DNA from: BPIH01 sp042408535
Lineage (GTDB): Bacteria; Chloroflexota; Limnocylindria; Limnocylindrales; CSP1-4
DNA: 64,000 nucleotides
NCBI GenBank assembly: GCA_042408535.1
Contig: JBHORA010000204.1
Span: forward strand, 55,852 to 119,851
Direction of reading: 5' to 3'
Position numbers and translations under genes: made by a program. How positions within the stretch are numbered: the first letter of the stretch is position 1; each line of letters starts with the position of its first letter. Below the pieces are notes generated by a model. The model ran no database searches. It was not told the DNA's origin and worked only from the letters and a program-made list of their open reading frames with translations. Below, in pieces: positions 42,479 through 51,077 of the stretch.

Positions 42479-42563
42479 ACGCGGCCGCGTGCCGCGCCCG
42501 ACCAGCCGACCGGGCTGCGTTCGGAGCCGGCGACCACGCTCGCCTCACCGAAGAAAGGACACC

Positions 42564-42770
42564 ATGGCCCGCACCTGTGCCATCTGCGGCAAGGCCTCCA
42601 TGGGCGGCTTCAACCCCCAGTCCTCCGGCAACAACCGGGTCCGGACCCACCGCCGCTACGAGCCGAACCTCCAGTCCCGGGTCGTCGTCATCGACGGCCG
42701 GCCTCGTCGCGCCCTCGTCTGCACCCGCTGCAGCCGGACCCTGACGAAGGCTGCCCGAACGGGAGCCTGA
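42564..42770 (+). CDS. rpmB: 50S ribosomal protein L28 (zinc form)
   Basis: A 68-residue L28: MARTCAICGKASMGGFNPQS, then NRVRTHRRYEPNLQ and LVCTRCSRTLTKAA. The two Cys pairs (CAIC and CTRC) indicate the zinc-binding form. The ATG at 42564 follows AAAGGA. It is the only plus-strand gene in the central 50 kb, divergent from the Asp23-like gene as in Bacillus and many others, and convergent with dtd, with which it shares a hairpin-forming 110-base gap. Confidence 0.96.
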   Translation: MARTCAICGKASMGGFNPQSSGNNRVRTHRRYEPNLQSRVVVIDGRPRRALVCTRCSRTLTKAARTGA

Positions 42771-42835
42771 TCGAACCCGACCCTGATCGAACCGGTCTGG
42801 TCGATCCCGACCGCCCAGGACCGCGGCACCGACGC

Positions 42836-42856
42836 AGGCCGCCCGAAGCGCGGCCT
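42836..42856. terminator. Weak bidirectional hairpin between convergent rpmB and dtd
   Basis: AGGCCGC (42836-42842) and GCGGCCT (42850-42856) can pair with a seven-base loop. No T run follows on either strand, so it is at best a weak terminator or a 3'-end stabilising structure. Confidence 0.3.
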
Positions 42857-42880
42857 CCGCTCGAACCCCGCCCGGAGCGC

Positions 42881-43327
42881 TCAGCGGCGGTCGGTGTCGA
42901 GCCAGATCGTGAAGGGACCCTCGTTCACGAGCTCGACGCTCATGGTCGCCCCGAAGCGGCCCCGCGCCACCGCCACACCGACCTCGGCGAGTCGCTCGCA
43001 GAAGCTGCGCCACAGCCGCTCGGCGGCGACCGGTTCGGCGGCGGCCGTGAAGCCGGGGCGGCGACCTCGACTCGTGTCGGCATAGAGGGTGAACTGGCTG
43101 ACGACGAGGGCGCTCCCCCCGACATCGAGGAGCGATCGGTTCGTTCGGCCGGCGTCGTCCTCGAAGATCCGGAGCTCGGCGATCCGGCGGGCCAGGGCAG
43201 CGGCCGTCGCCTCGTCGTCGGTCGGACCGACCCCGAGGAGGACGACGAGGCCAGGACCGATGCCGGCGACCGTCTCCCCGTCGACCCGGACCTCGGCCCG
43301 GCTCACCCGCTGGAGAAGGGCCCGCAC
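42881..43327 (-). CDS. dtd: D-aminoacyl-tRNA deacylase
   Basis: Removes D-amino acids and Gly from mischarged tRNA. The 148-residue protein is full length: MRALLQRVSRAEVRVDGE, LRIFEDDAGRTNRSLLDVGG, ALVVSQFTLYADTSRGRRPG (SQFTLYAD signature) and VELVNEGPFTIWLDT, which includes the conserved Gly-Pro pair. It begins with GTG two bases after the rpe stop and ends the def-fmt-rlmN-rpe-dtd operon. Confidence 0.95.
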   Translation of the reverse strand: MRALLQRVSRAEVRVDGETVAGIGPGLVVLLGVGPTDDEATAAALARRIAELRIFEDDAGRTNRSLLDVGGSALVVSQFTLYADTSRGRRPGFTAAAEPVAAERLWRSFCERLAEVGVAVARGRFGATMSVELVNEGPFTIWLDTDRR

Positions 43328-43329
43328 CC

Positions 43330-44079
43330 TCAGCTCCCTTCGGCGCCGACGAGGACCGTCGTCCGGGATCCGGTCCCCGACGTCGGGGCCACCCGACCGG
43401 CCTCGGCGAGGGCCTTGATGCGGGCGATCTCCTGGGCCATGTTCCGACCTCGCTGGAAGAGGGCAGAACCGACGACGAGGACCTCGGCGCCGAGGCGGCC
43501 GACGAGCTCGGCCGTCTCGCGGTTCACGCCGCCGTCGACGTGGACAGCCCCGTCGACGGCATCGGGCGCCAGGTAGCCTGCGGCACGGGGCAGTTTCTCC
43601 CGGGCGACGTCCCGCATGAGCTGCTGGCCTCCGAAGCCGGGTTCGACGGTCATGACCATGACAATGTCGAGGAGGGACCGGTAGGGGTCGAGGGCCTCGA
43701 GCGGCGTCCGGGGCTTGACGGCCAGGCCAGCGAGGCGGCCAGCGGCCCGGATCCGGGCGAGGACGGGCTCGACGGGCTCCTCGACCTCGACGTGGATCGT
43801 GATCGAGTCGCAGCCGGCAGCGATGAACGCATCGACGAGGCGGGACGGGTTGGCGATCATGAGGTGGGCGTCAAAGGGAAGGTCCGTCACCGTCCGGAGG
43901 GCGCGGATCGTCCGGGGCCCGAACGTGAGATTCGGGACGAAGTGGCCGTCCATGACGTCGAGGTGGATCCGATCGGCGCCAGCCCGGACGCAGCGCCGGA
44001 CCGCCTGGGCGAGGTTGGCGAGGTTCGAGTCGAGGACGGAAGCGGCGAGGCGGATTGGTGCCTCGTTCCGGGCGACCAC
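43330..44079 (-). CDS. rpe: Ribulose-phosphate 3-epimerase
   Basis: Interconverts ribulose 5-phosphate and xylulose 5-phosphate in the pentose phosphate pathway. TIM-barrel motifs: RLAASVLDSNLANLAQAV, IHLDVMDGHFVPNLTFGP, PFDAHLMIANPSRL, VMTVEPGFGGQQLM and VHVDGGVNRETA. The GTG at 44079 is chosen as start; AGGACC lies directly upstream, at the end of rlmN. Longer frames only overlap rlmN. The C-terminal 25 residues are a Thr/Gly-rich extension. 249 residues in total. Confidence 0.95.
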   Translation of the reverse strand: MVARNEAPIRLAASVLDSNLANLAQAVRRCVRAGADRIHLDVMDGHFVPNLTFGPRTIRALRTVTDLPFDAHLMIANPSRLVDAFIAAGCDSITIHVEVEEPVEPVLARIRAAGRLAGLAVKPRTPLEALDPYRSLLDIVMVMTVEPGFGGQQLMRDVAREKLPRAAGYLAPDAVDGAVHVDGGVNRETAELVGRLGAEVLVVGSALFQRGRNMAQEIARIKALAEAGRVAPTSGTGSRTTVLVGAEGS

Positions 44080-44083
44080 GGTC

Positions 44084-45484
44084 CTAGCCTCGCGCTCCCA
44101 CCCCGGCGACGAGCGCGCCCGCCGGCGCCTGCTGTGCCCGCCGCTCGTCGTCACGGCGGGTCCGACGAAGGGCAGCCGCCGAGGCCCGAACGAGGCGCTC
44201 CCGGCGACGCTGGACGGCCGCCGGCGGCGGCGCTCCGGCTCGCTCGGCGGCGAGTTGGCCGCAGGCGGCCCCGATCTCGACACCGCGGTTGCTCCGGACG
44301 GTGACCGGGATCCCCGCCCGGCGAAGAACGGCAGCGAAGCGCTCCACCGCCGCCGGTGGGCTCGCCGTCCAGGGCGTATGGGCAACCGGGTTCATCGGAA
44401 TGAGGTTGACGTGGGCGAGCTCCCCGGCGAGGAGGCTGGCCAAGGCGGCCGCGTCGGTCGGCGTGTCGTTGACGCCGGCGATGAGGGTGACCTCGTAGCT
44501 CACCCGGCGCCCCGTCGTCCGGGCGTGGTCCCTCGCGGCGGCGATGACCTCGGCCACCGGCCAGCGCCGGTTCAGGGGGACGAGGACGTCCCGGAGGGGG
44601 TCCCGGGCGGCGTGGAGGGAGACGGCGAGGGTGAACTGGACCCCGAGCTCGGTGAGGCGGCGGATCCCCGGGACGACGCCGCTCGTCGAGACGGTGATGT
44701 GCCGGGCACCGAGACCGAACCGACGAGGATCGTTCAGGGCGTCGACGGCGGCAAGGACGGCATCGAGGTTGAGGAGGGGCTCCCCCATGCCCATGAAGAC
44801 GACGTTCGACACCCGGCGGCCCGTCTCGGCGAGACGACGGGCGGCGTCCCGGACCTGGTCGAGAATCTCGGCCGCTTCGAGGTCCCGGGTGAAGCCGAGC
44901 TCTCCGGTCGCGCAGAAGGGACAGCCGACGGCACAGCCGGCCTGACTCGAGATGCAGACGGTGTGCCGCTCCCGGCGCCCGGCCCCGCCCGGATAGTGCA
45001 TGACGACCGACTCGACGACGGCACCGTCGCAGAGGCGGTGGACGACCTTCTCGGTCCGCCCCTCGTCGGCGACCCGTACCTCGCGCTCGACGATCGTGTC
45101 GAGGCGGAAAGCCTCGCCGAGCGCCGCCCGCAGGGGCTTTGGGAGGGTCGTCACCTCGGCGGGGTCGCGAGCGAAGGACCGCCAGACGGCGTCGAGGATC
45201 TGGCGCCCTCGATAGCGCGGCTCGCCCCGCTCGAGGAGCCAGGCTTCGAGGTCCGACGGCGCGAGCCCGGCGATCCCCGGCCGGGGATCGAGGCCGAGGC
45301 CCCCCCGGGGACGTGTCGGATCGAAACCGCGCGGCAACGCGGGGGCCGCCGACCAGGGGGCCGGAGCCGCCAAGGTTGGAGACGCCAAGGTTGGAGACGG
45401 CGAGGTTGGAGACGGCGGGGCCGGATCGGCGGCACCGTTCATCGTGGCTCGGAGCTCCATCGGGCGAACTTCCATCGATCTCAT
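44084..45484 (-). CDS. rlmN: 23S rRNA A2503 / tRNA A37 C2-methyltransferase RlmN (radical SAM)
   Basis: Radical-SAM enzyme methylating A2503 of 23S rRNA. The cluster motif GCAVGCPFCATGELGFTR (CxxxCxxC) and VVFMGMGEPLLNLDAVL are present, and the second catalytic Cys is in EIGAACGQLA near the C-terminus; the first part contains KPLRAALGEAF. The first 75 residues are Pro/Ser/Thr-rich with a 15-base DNA repeat. The ATG at 45484 overlaps the fmt stop as ATGA; the length is 466 against about 350-380 usually, due to this N-terminus and a basic tail. Confidence 0.94.
   Translation of the reverse strand: MRSMEVRPMELRATMNGAADPAPPSPTSPSPTLASPTLAAPAPWSAAPALPRGFDPTRPRGGLGLDPRPGIAGLAPSDLEAWLLERGEPRYRGRQILDAVWRSFARDPAEVTTLPKPLRAALGEAFRLDTIVEREVRVADEGRTEKVVHRLCDGAVVESVVMHYPGGAGRRERHTVCISSQAGCAVGCPFCATGELGFTRDLEAAEILDQVRDAARRLAETGRRVSNVVFMGMGEPLLNLDAVLAAVDALNDPRRFGLGARHITVSTSGVVPGIRRLTELGVQFTLAVSLHAARDPLRDVLVPLNRRWPVAEVIAAARDHARTTGRRVSYEVTLIAGVNDTPTDAAALASLLAGELAHVNLIPMNPVAHTPWTASPPAAVERFAAVLRRAGIPVTVRSNRGVEIGAACGQLAAERAGAPPPAAVQRRRERLVRASAAALRRTRRDDERRAQQAPAGALVAGVGARG
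45369..45413. repeat. 15-base in-frame tandem repeat, three copies, in the rlmN N-terminus
   Basis: Units at 45369, 45384 and 45399, two identical and one with two differences. They encode SPTLA-type pentads in the disordered N-terminal extension of RlmN. Confidence 0.8.
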
Positions 45485-46581
45485 CGTAGCGGCTCGACCC
45501 GGCTCCCGGTTCCCGGGCGGTCGCCGAGACGACGGCGACGGGCGCCGGGATCGCCCTTGAGCCCGGCGACGGCGGTTCCGACGATCCACGGTCGGCCGCG
45601 CCGGTACGCGGCCCCGGTCATGACCCGGCCCCCTGCCGGCTGAACGAACAGGAGCTCGAGGCGACCCTCGGCAGTGGTGAGGGCGAGCCCATCTCCCTCC
45701 CCGACGAGCCAGCCGGGTTCGTCACCTGCGGCCGACGGGGCGAGTCGTGCGGCGTGGACGCCGAGCCGTCCGGCGGCCGTCTCGAGGAACGCCCCCGGCC
45801 AGGGCCGAAAGGCACGGACTCGGCGCTCGAGCTCGAGGGCGGGGCGGGCTGGGTCGAGGCGGCCGTCCTCCCGGCGGAGGGGTCGGGTGAGGCTCGCTCC
45901 GGCCTCGGACTGGGGCTCCGGCCTGATGGCACCCCGAAGCCACGGCCCGAGGGCTTCGGCGAGGAGATCGGCGGCGACGACCGCCAGGCGGCGCTCGAGG
46001 GCCTCCGCGGTCTCGCCGTCGGCGATCGGGACGCTCCGCCGGGCGACGATCGGTCCCGTGTCGAGGCCGGCGTCCATTCGGAAGAGGGTGACCCCCGTTT
46101 CCCGGTCGCCGGCCAGGATGGCGGCCTGGACCGGCACGGCACCACGATAGCGGGGCAGGAGCGATGGGTGGAGGTTCAGGGCCCCGTAGGGGAGCTCGAG
46201 GAGTGGGGCCGGCACGAGTTGCCCGTAGTCGGCGAGGACGGCCAGCTCCGGGGCGAGGGCCAGGATCTCGGCGACGGCCTCGGGTGCCCGAAGCCGTGGC
46301 GGAGCGAGGATGCGGAGACCGAGCCGACCCGCCGCCTCGGCGATCGGCGTCGGCCGAAGTCGACGGCCACGCCCGGCCGGCTGCGGCGGGGCGGTCACGA
46401 CGGCCACGAGGTCGACGAGGGGATCCGTCGCGAGGCGCTCGAGGGTCGGCACACCAAAGGGGCCGCTCCCGAAGAAGAGCGTTCGGACGGGCTGGCGACC
46501 GGCCGGCGCGGGACCGGAGGCGTTCGCCGCCTCGCTCGCTCCCTCGCCGCTTCCCGGGCGGCCCGTCGCGGTGTCCCTCAG
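45481..46581 (-). CDS. fmt: Methionyl-tRNA formyltransferase, with probable CTG start
   Basis: Formylates the initiator Met-tRNA with 10-formyl-THF. The conserved first strand VRTLFFGSGPFGVPTLERL is only encoded if translation starts upstream of the GTG at 46452; the sole candidate in frame is CTG at 46581, which overlaps the def stop as CTGA, with GGGGG seven bases before it. Other motifs: LAVLADYGQLVPAPLLEL, GALNLHPSLLPRYRGAVPVQ and LFRMDAGLDTGPIV. The extra N-terminal 34 residues are Gly/Ala/Ser-rich. 366 residues. Its stop overlaps the rlmN start. Confidence 0.92.
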   Translation of the reverse strand: MRDTATGRPGSGEGASEAANASGPAPAGRQPVRTLFFGSGPFGVPTLERLATDPLVDLVAVVTAPPQPAGRGRRLRPTPIAEAAGRLGLRILAPPRLRAPEAVAEILALAPELAVLADYGQLVPAPLLELPYGALNLHPSLLPRYRGAVPVQAAILAGDRETGVTLFRMDAGLDTGPIVARRSVPIADGETAEALERRLAVVAADLLAEALGPWLRGAIRPEPQSEAGASLTRPLRREDGRLDPARPALELERRVRAFRPWPGAFLETAAGRLGVHAARLAPSAAGDEPGWLVGEGDGLALTTAEGRLELLFVQPAGGRVMTGAAYRRGRPWIVGTAVAGLKGDPGARRRRLGDRPGTGSRVEPLR

Positions 46582-47090
46582 GCGAGCGCCCCCGTCGCCT
46601 CCCGGACCGACTCGTCCTCCTCGGCCGTGCCGACCGGGATGAGCTCGTCGAGGGAGTCGAGGTAGTCGATATAGAGCTTGCCCTCGAGATGGTCGAGCTC
46701 GTGTTGGAGGGCCCGCCCGAGGAGGCCCGACCCGGCGACCTTGATCTTGCGTCCGAAGCGGTTCTGGGCGACGACCCAGACCCGCTCCTTGCGGGTCACG
46801 TAGGCGACGTAGCCCGGGATCGAGAGGCAGCCTTCGAGATCGCGGTCCTCCCCGACAGCCCGAACGATCCGCGGGTTGACGAGCTCGAGGAGCCGGTCGT
46901 TGACCTCGACGACGCAGGCCGAGACGGGCTCCCCGATCTGGGGCGCGGCGAGGCCGACTCCCGGCGCGTGGCGCATCGTGTCGGTCAGGTCGTCGAGGAG
47001 CTCGTGGAGGTAGGCGTTGAAGCTGTCGATCGGCTGGCCCTTGAGGCGGAGCCGCGGGTCGCCGAGGAGGACGATCGGGCGAACGCTCAT
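46578..47090 (-). CDS. def: Peptide deformylase
   Basis: Iron or zinc enzyme that removes the formyl group from nascent proteins. The three motifs are intact: APGVGLAAPQIGEPV, DLEGCLSIPGYVAYV and RALQHELDHLEGKLYIDYL (HELDH metal site). At 170 residues it is typical. The ATG at 47090 lies only six bases after a TATACT box, so the message may lack a leader. It is the first gene of def-fmt-rlmN-rpe-dtd; def and fmt act at opposite ends of the formyl-Met cycle. Confidence 0.96.
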   Translation of the reverse strand: MSVRPIVLLGDPRLRLKGQPIDSFNAYLHELLDDLTDTMRHAPGVGLAAPQIGEPVSACVVEVNDRLLELVNPRIVRAVGEDRDLEGCLSIPGYVAYVTRKERVWVVAQNRFGRKIKVAGSGLLGRALQHELDHLEGKLYIDYLDSLDELIPVGTAEEDESVREATGALA

Positions 47091-47096
47091 ACCCCG

Positions 47097-47102
47097 AGTA
47101 TA
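47097..47102 (-). promoter_or_regulatory. -10 box directly before def, suggesting leaderless mRNA
   Basis: TATACT on the minus strand ends six bases before the def ATG, so transcription would begin at or within one or two bases of the start codon. No -35 or TGn extension. It lies in the 22-base gap between def and the upstream gene. Confidence 0.45.
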
Positions 47103-47112
47103 CGGGAGGCGC

Positions 47113-47577
47113 TCAGGCGGATCGCTCGCCGCCCTCCGCTGCCTCTCCAGTCGCTCCTGCCGCCCCGCCCTCGCCGCCAGCGGCGGCTCCGGACCCCCCG
47201 TCGCCCTCGGGCGGGCGTTCGCGCCGGAGCTCCTCGGCGAGGTGACGGGACCGCTCGGCGACCTTCGCCCCGGCGACCTCCGTGAGCTCGGCCGCTCGGT
47301 GGGCGATGGGGCCGGCTTTCTCGGCCGCCAGGGCGGCGAGCTCGGCCGCCTTCGCCCCGACCTGCCGGATGACGGGCACCGCCTGGGTGGTCAAAGACTC
47401 GATCATGTGCTCCAGCTGGGCGAGCCACTCCTTCCCCGTCGCCTGGCTCGTCTCCTCACCGTCGTCGCCCGTCCCGCTGCCGGCCGCCGTGTCGGCACCG
47501 GCCCAGGCGAACTCCTCCGCCGGCCCCTCGCCGGTCGGCGGCTTCGGGCGCTCACCGCCCTGCGTCGTCTCTGACAT
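47113..47577 (-). CDS. Hypothetical Ala/Glu-rich protein of 154 residues
   Basis: I do not recognise this protein. The ATG at 47577 is supported by AGGAGGT. Residues 1-50 are Gly/Glu/Pro-rich and probably disordered; a helical segment (about 50-115, KEWLAQLEHMIESLTTQAVP then VGAKAAELAALAAEKAGPIA) looks amphipathic or coiled-coil, with repeated AxxA patterns; the last 35 residues are Gly/Ala-rich. No signal peptide or membrane helix. It sits between priA and def in the same direction. It could be a small lineage-specific phasin-like or nucleoid-like protein; that is speculation. Confidence 0.7.
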   Translation of the reverse strand: MSETTQGGERPKPPTGEGPAEEFAWAGADTAAGSGTGDDGEETSQATGKEWLAQLEHMIESLTTQAVPVIRQVGAKAAELAALAAEKAGPIAHRAAELTEVAGAKVAERSRHLAEELRRERPPEGDGGSGAAAGGEGGAAGATGEAAEGGERSA

Positions 47578-47723
47578 GGCTACCTCCTGTGATCGCTGTC
47601 GGCATCGACGCGCTCCGCGCCTCCGATGAACGCTATTTTCCGCCATTCCTCTCGATCGGGCACCTGCCGGCTGTCCCGAAATCGTCAAGTCGTCGGCTCG
47701 GCTCGCTGGCCCGGATCCGACCG

Positions 47724-50363
47724 TCAGAGGATGCTCTCCGGATCGACGTCGACCGACCAGGGTGGACCGGGTGGCCCACCGAGAAGGGCGACTGGATCGT
47801 CGCCCCGCAGGACGAGGACGAACCGCCAGCGGCCATTCCGGCGGGCCACGAAGGCGGGCGCCGGTCCGCTGACGACGAGTCGGGCGCCGCCTCGTTGGGC
47901 GCGCTCACGAAGCTGAGCGGCGAGCCGCTCGGCCTCGGCGAGGGCAGCGTCCCGGTCGGGCAAGGCGACGACGAGCTTCACGAGCCGAGCGAAGGGCGGC
48001 GATCCGAACCGCTCCCGAAGGGCGAGCTCGGCATCGTAGAAGGCGGCGGCCGAGCCCGAGGCGACGGCCTCGATGACGGGGTGGTTCGGCTGGTACGTCT
48101 GGACGATCGCCCGCCCCGGCCGGTCTCCCCGACCGGCTCGCCCGATGGCCTGGACGAGGAGCTGGTACGTCCGCTCGGCTGCGCGTTCGTCGGGCAGGTT
48201 GAGGGCGACGTCGGCCGAGACGATCCCGACGAGGGTGACCTCGGGGATGTCGATCCCCTTGGCGACGAGACTCGTGCCGACGAGGACGTCGAGGTCGCCG
48301 CCGGCGAAGGCGTCGAGCACGGCCGCCGCAGCCCCCCGACGCTCGACGACGTCGCGATCGAGGCGGCCGACCCGGAGCTGGGGGAAGCGCTCCCGGACCT
48401 CGCGCTCGACCCGTTCGGTCCCGCCGCCGAGGAAGCGGATCCGCGGCGAGCGACAGGCCGGGCATCGATCGACGAGGGGGCGACCGAGTCCACAGACGTG
48501 GCAGCGGAGCACCGCGCCGGCCTGGTGGTAGACGAGGGGTCGGGCGCAGTCGGGGCAGATGAGGACCTCGCCGCAGTCCCGACAGAGGACGACGGACGCC
48601 GCTCCGCGGCGATTGATGACGAGGATCGCCCGCTCACCGCCTCGAGGGTCGAGGGCCGCCAGGGCGGCGACGAGACGGCCGCTGAGCATGCCCCGGTTGC
48701 CGGCCGCGAGTTCGGCCCGGAGGTCGACGACCTCGACGCTCGGCAGACCCCCGGCCAGTCGCTCAGCGAGGGGGCGATGGCGATAGCGACCCGCCCTGGC
48801 GTGGCCGACCGACTCCACCGACGGGGTCGCGCTCCCGAGGACGCAGGCCGCGCCGGCGAGACGGGCGAGCTCGAGGGCCGTGTCACGGGCCTGGAGGCGG
48901 GGCGTCCGGTCGCTCTTGTAGGCCGGGTCGTGCTCCTCGTCGACGACGACGAGGCCGACGTCGGCCATGGGCGCCCCGATGGCGATCCTGGTCCCGACGA
49001 CGACGTCGACCGACCCGGCCCGAATGCGTCGCCATTCGTCGGCTCGTTCGCCCTCGCTGAGGCCCGAATGGAGGATGGCGATGGCAGCCTCGAGTTCGAG
49101 GCGGAGGCGGTCGACGAGGGGCACAGCGAGCGGGATCTCGGGAACGAGGACGAGGGCCCCTCGCCCGGTCGCCAGGCAGCTGGCGATGGCGGCCGCATAG
49201 ACGGCGGTCTTGCCGGCTCCCGTCACGCCGTCGAGGAGAATCGGGGTCGGGTCACGGCTCCGGATGGCGGCCTCGATCGCCGCGAGGGCTGCGGCCTGGG
49301 GCGCCGTCAGGGTCGCTCCGACCGGCTTCACCCCGCGGCTGCCCGGCGGTCGCCCGGCGAGGGGCCGCCGCTCGAGAACGCGGGTCTCGAGCTCGACGAG
49401 CCCCCGTCGGGCGAGACCGGCAAGGGTCGCCAATCCGTGGCGGTCCGCCACCTCCGGGGCCGCCAGCCCCGCCTCCCCGGCCCGCGCGAGGTCGGCGAGG
49501 GCCGCCCGCTGCCGGGGTCCGAGGGGTCGCCCCGACGGCGAGGTCCCGGCGGCGAGGGCGGCCACCGCGAGGTGGCCGCTTTCCGTGAGTCGAGCCCAAC
49601 GGACGAGTCGCGGCCTCGCCGTCGCGCCCCGCAGCTCCCAGGTCAGCGCGACGAGGCCCGCTCGGCCGAGGCGGCGAAGGCGACGCACCAGGGTCAGGCG
49701 ACCGTCCGGCGACGGTAGCGAGCGGACGGGGCGCCGACCCGCGGCCAGCGCCGCCAGGAGGGCTCGGTCGCGGTCGTCGAGGACAGCCGCCGGCACGCCA
49801 CCGGCATCGGCGGACGCGGGAGCCCCATCGCCGGACGCGGGAGCCCCTGCGCCGGGATCGCCGCCCCCCGCCGGAGCCACCGACGCCTCGAGCCCGAGGG
49901 CCCGTCGCCCGCTCGGGCTGAGCTCGGCGACGAGATCGAGCCGTTCGAGGATCCCCGGCGGCAGGAAGGCCCGAAGGACCGCCCCCAGGGGCGCCAGGTA
50001 GTGCCGGCTCACCCAGCGGGCGAGATCGAGGATGAGGGGCGGGACGAGGGGGCCGTCCGAGCGAACCCGCAGCCGGACCGGCTTCGTCGGTCGATCCGGC
50101 GCCGGGGCGGCGCCGACGACGATGCCGACGACCTGGCGCCGGCCGACCTCGACGACGACGGCTTCGCCTGGGGCGAGGGGGCCGATCTCGGCCGGGACGT
50201 GGTAGGTGAGCGGGGTCAACCCGGCCGGTCCGGGGAGATCGACGGCGACATCGACGAAACGGCCGTTCCCGATCCCGCTGCCGGCGGCGGACGGCGCGGC
50301 CTCCCGGGCGGTGGACGCTGCCTCTCCTGGCGATTCGAGACCGCGCTCGCCGACGTCGGCCAC
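47724..50363 (-). CDS. priA: Primosomal replication restart helicase PriA
   Basis: Recognises stalled forks and reloads the replisome. An N-terminal DNA-binding domain (about residues 35-130) is followed by a variable middle region and the helicase core: ILLDGVTGAGKTAVYAAAIA, VGTRIAIGAPMADVGLVVVD, then DEEHDPAYKSD, LGSATPSVES, and QAIGRAGRGDRPGRAIVQT. Cys pairs CRDCGEVLICPDC and CHVCGLGRPLVDRCPAC form the two zinc sites between the helicase lobes. It starts with GTG 50363 and is 879 residues, with a repeat-containing linker near residue 175. Confidence 0.96.
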   Translation of the reverse strand: MADVGERGLESPGEAASTAREAAPSAAGSGIGNGRFVDVAVDLPGPAGLTPLTYHVPAEIGPLAPGEAVVVEVGRRQVVGIVVGAAPAPDRPTKPVRLRVRSDGPLVPPLILDLARWVSRHYLAPLGAVLRAFLPPGILERLDLVAELSPSGRRALGLEASVAPAGGGDPGAGAPASGDGAPASADAGGVPAAVLDDRDRALLAALAAGRRPVRSLPSPDGRLTLVRRLRRLGRAGLVALTWELRGATARPRLVRWARLTESGHLAVAALAAGTSPSGRPLGPRQRAALADLARAGEAGLAAPEVADRHGLATLAGLARRGLVELETRVLERRPLAGRPPGSRGVKPVGATLTAPQAAALAAIEAAIRSRDPTPILLDGVTGAGKTAVYAAAIASCLATGRGALVLVPEIPLAVPLVDRLRLELEAAIAILHSGLSEGERADEWRRIRAGSVDVVVGTRIAIGAPMADVGLVVVDEEHDPAYKSDRTPRLQARDTALELARLAGAACVLGSATPSVESVGHARAGRYRHRPLAERLAGGLPSVEVVDLRAELAAGNRGMLSGRLVAALAALDPRGGERAILVINRRGAASVVLCRDCGEVLICPDCARPLVYHQAGAVLRCHVCGLGRPLVDRCPACRSPRIRFLGGGTERVEREVRERFPQLRVGRLDRDVVERRGAAAAVLDAFAGGDLDVLVGTSLVAKGIDIPEVTLVGIVSADVALNLPDERAAERTYQLLVQAIGRAGRGDRPGRAIVQTYQPNHPVIEAVASGSAAAFYDAELALRERFGSPPFARLVKLVVALPDRDAALAEAERLAAQLRERAQRGGARLVVSGPAPAFVARRNGRWRFVLVLRGDDPVALLGGPPGPPWSVDVDPESIL
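49810..49851. repeat. 21-base in-frame tandem repeat, two copies, in priA
   Basis: The core CGGACGCGGGAGCCCC recurs with a 21-base period (49811 and 49832), encoding two GAPAS-type heptads in the variable linker of PriA. It has the same period as the arrays in rnc and the Asp23-like gene. Confidence 0.7.
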
Positions 50364-50372
50364 CGACCGCTC

Positions 50373-51077
50373 CTAGACGCGGATCCGGCGCGTCGGATGC
50401 TTCCGCTTCTCGATCCTGACGATCTCGTCGATCATAGCCGCCGTCCGTTCGACCTGCCCCGTTTCGTTTACGACGACGTAGTCGTAGTCGTCCTTGCGAG
50501 CCAGCTCGAGGGCCGCGTTCCGCTGCCGGATCTCGAGCTCGTCGAGACTCTCCGTCGCCCGGCTCCGAAGGCGCTGAAAGAGCTCCTCGAGGGAGGGCGG
50601 GACGACGAAGACGAGGAGGGCGTCCCTGACCCGCTCTTTCACGACGGCCGCCCCCTGGACATCGATCTTCAGGATGGCGTCGCGACCGGCGGCGAGAGCC
50701 CGAGCGACCTCGTCCCGCGGGGTCCCGTACCAGTTCCCGTGGACCTCGTTCGCTTCGAGGAGCCCCCCGGCGTCGCGGAGGGCGGCGAACTCGGCCGGCG
50801 ACAGGAAGTGGTAGCTCAGCCCCTTGATCTCGCCCGGCCGCGGGGCGCGGGTCGTGCAGGTCACGACGTAGTGGTAGTCGGGACTCGGATGCCGCGCTCG
50901 GAGGGCGGTGATGATCGTGTCCTTGCCGACCCCCGAGGGTCCGGAGATGACGACGAGGAGGGCGCCCGGGGCCCCCTCGACGGGTTCCGCCTGGAGGGGG
51001 ATGCCTCGCCCGGCCGAGTCGGCGACGGACGGCGCATCCGCCGCGGCTGCGACCGGAGCGACGTCCTGCTCAGGCAC
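50373..51077 (-). CDS. gmk: Guanylate kinase
   Basis: Phosphorylates GMP to GDP. Motifs: LLVVISGPSGVGKDTIITAL (P-loop), TTRAPRPGEIKGLSYHFLSP, EANEVHGNWYGTPRDEV (GMP site) and DAILKIDVQGAAVVKE. The GTG at 51077 gives 234 residues, has GGGGAGG upstream and overlaps the end of rluD by eight bases (GTGCCTGA). The first 50 residues are Ala/Pro-rich, ahead of the kinase domain. Followed by priA. Confidence 0.96.
   Translation of the reverse strand: MPEQDVAPVAAAADAPSVADSAGRGIPLQAEPVEGAPGALLVVISGPSGVGKDTIITALRARHPSPDYHYVVTCTTRAPRPGEIKGLSYHFLSPAEFAALRDAGGLLEANEVHGNWYGTPRDEVARALAAGRDAILKIDVQGAAVVKERVRDALLVFVVPPSLEELFQRLRSRATESLDELEIRQRNAALELARKDDYDYVVVNETGQVERTAAMIDEIVRIEKRKHPTRRIRV

Noticed and set aside
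42771..42835. Repeats of CTGATCGAACC after the rpmB stop
   Set aside because: Two short imperfect copies with a 16-base period in non-coding DNA; no further structure or conservation can be argued.
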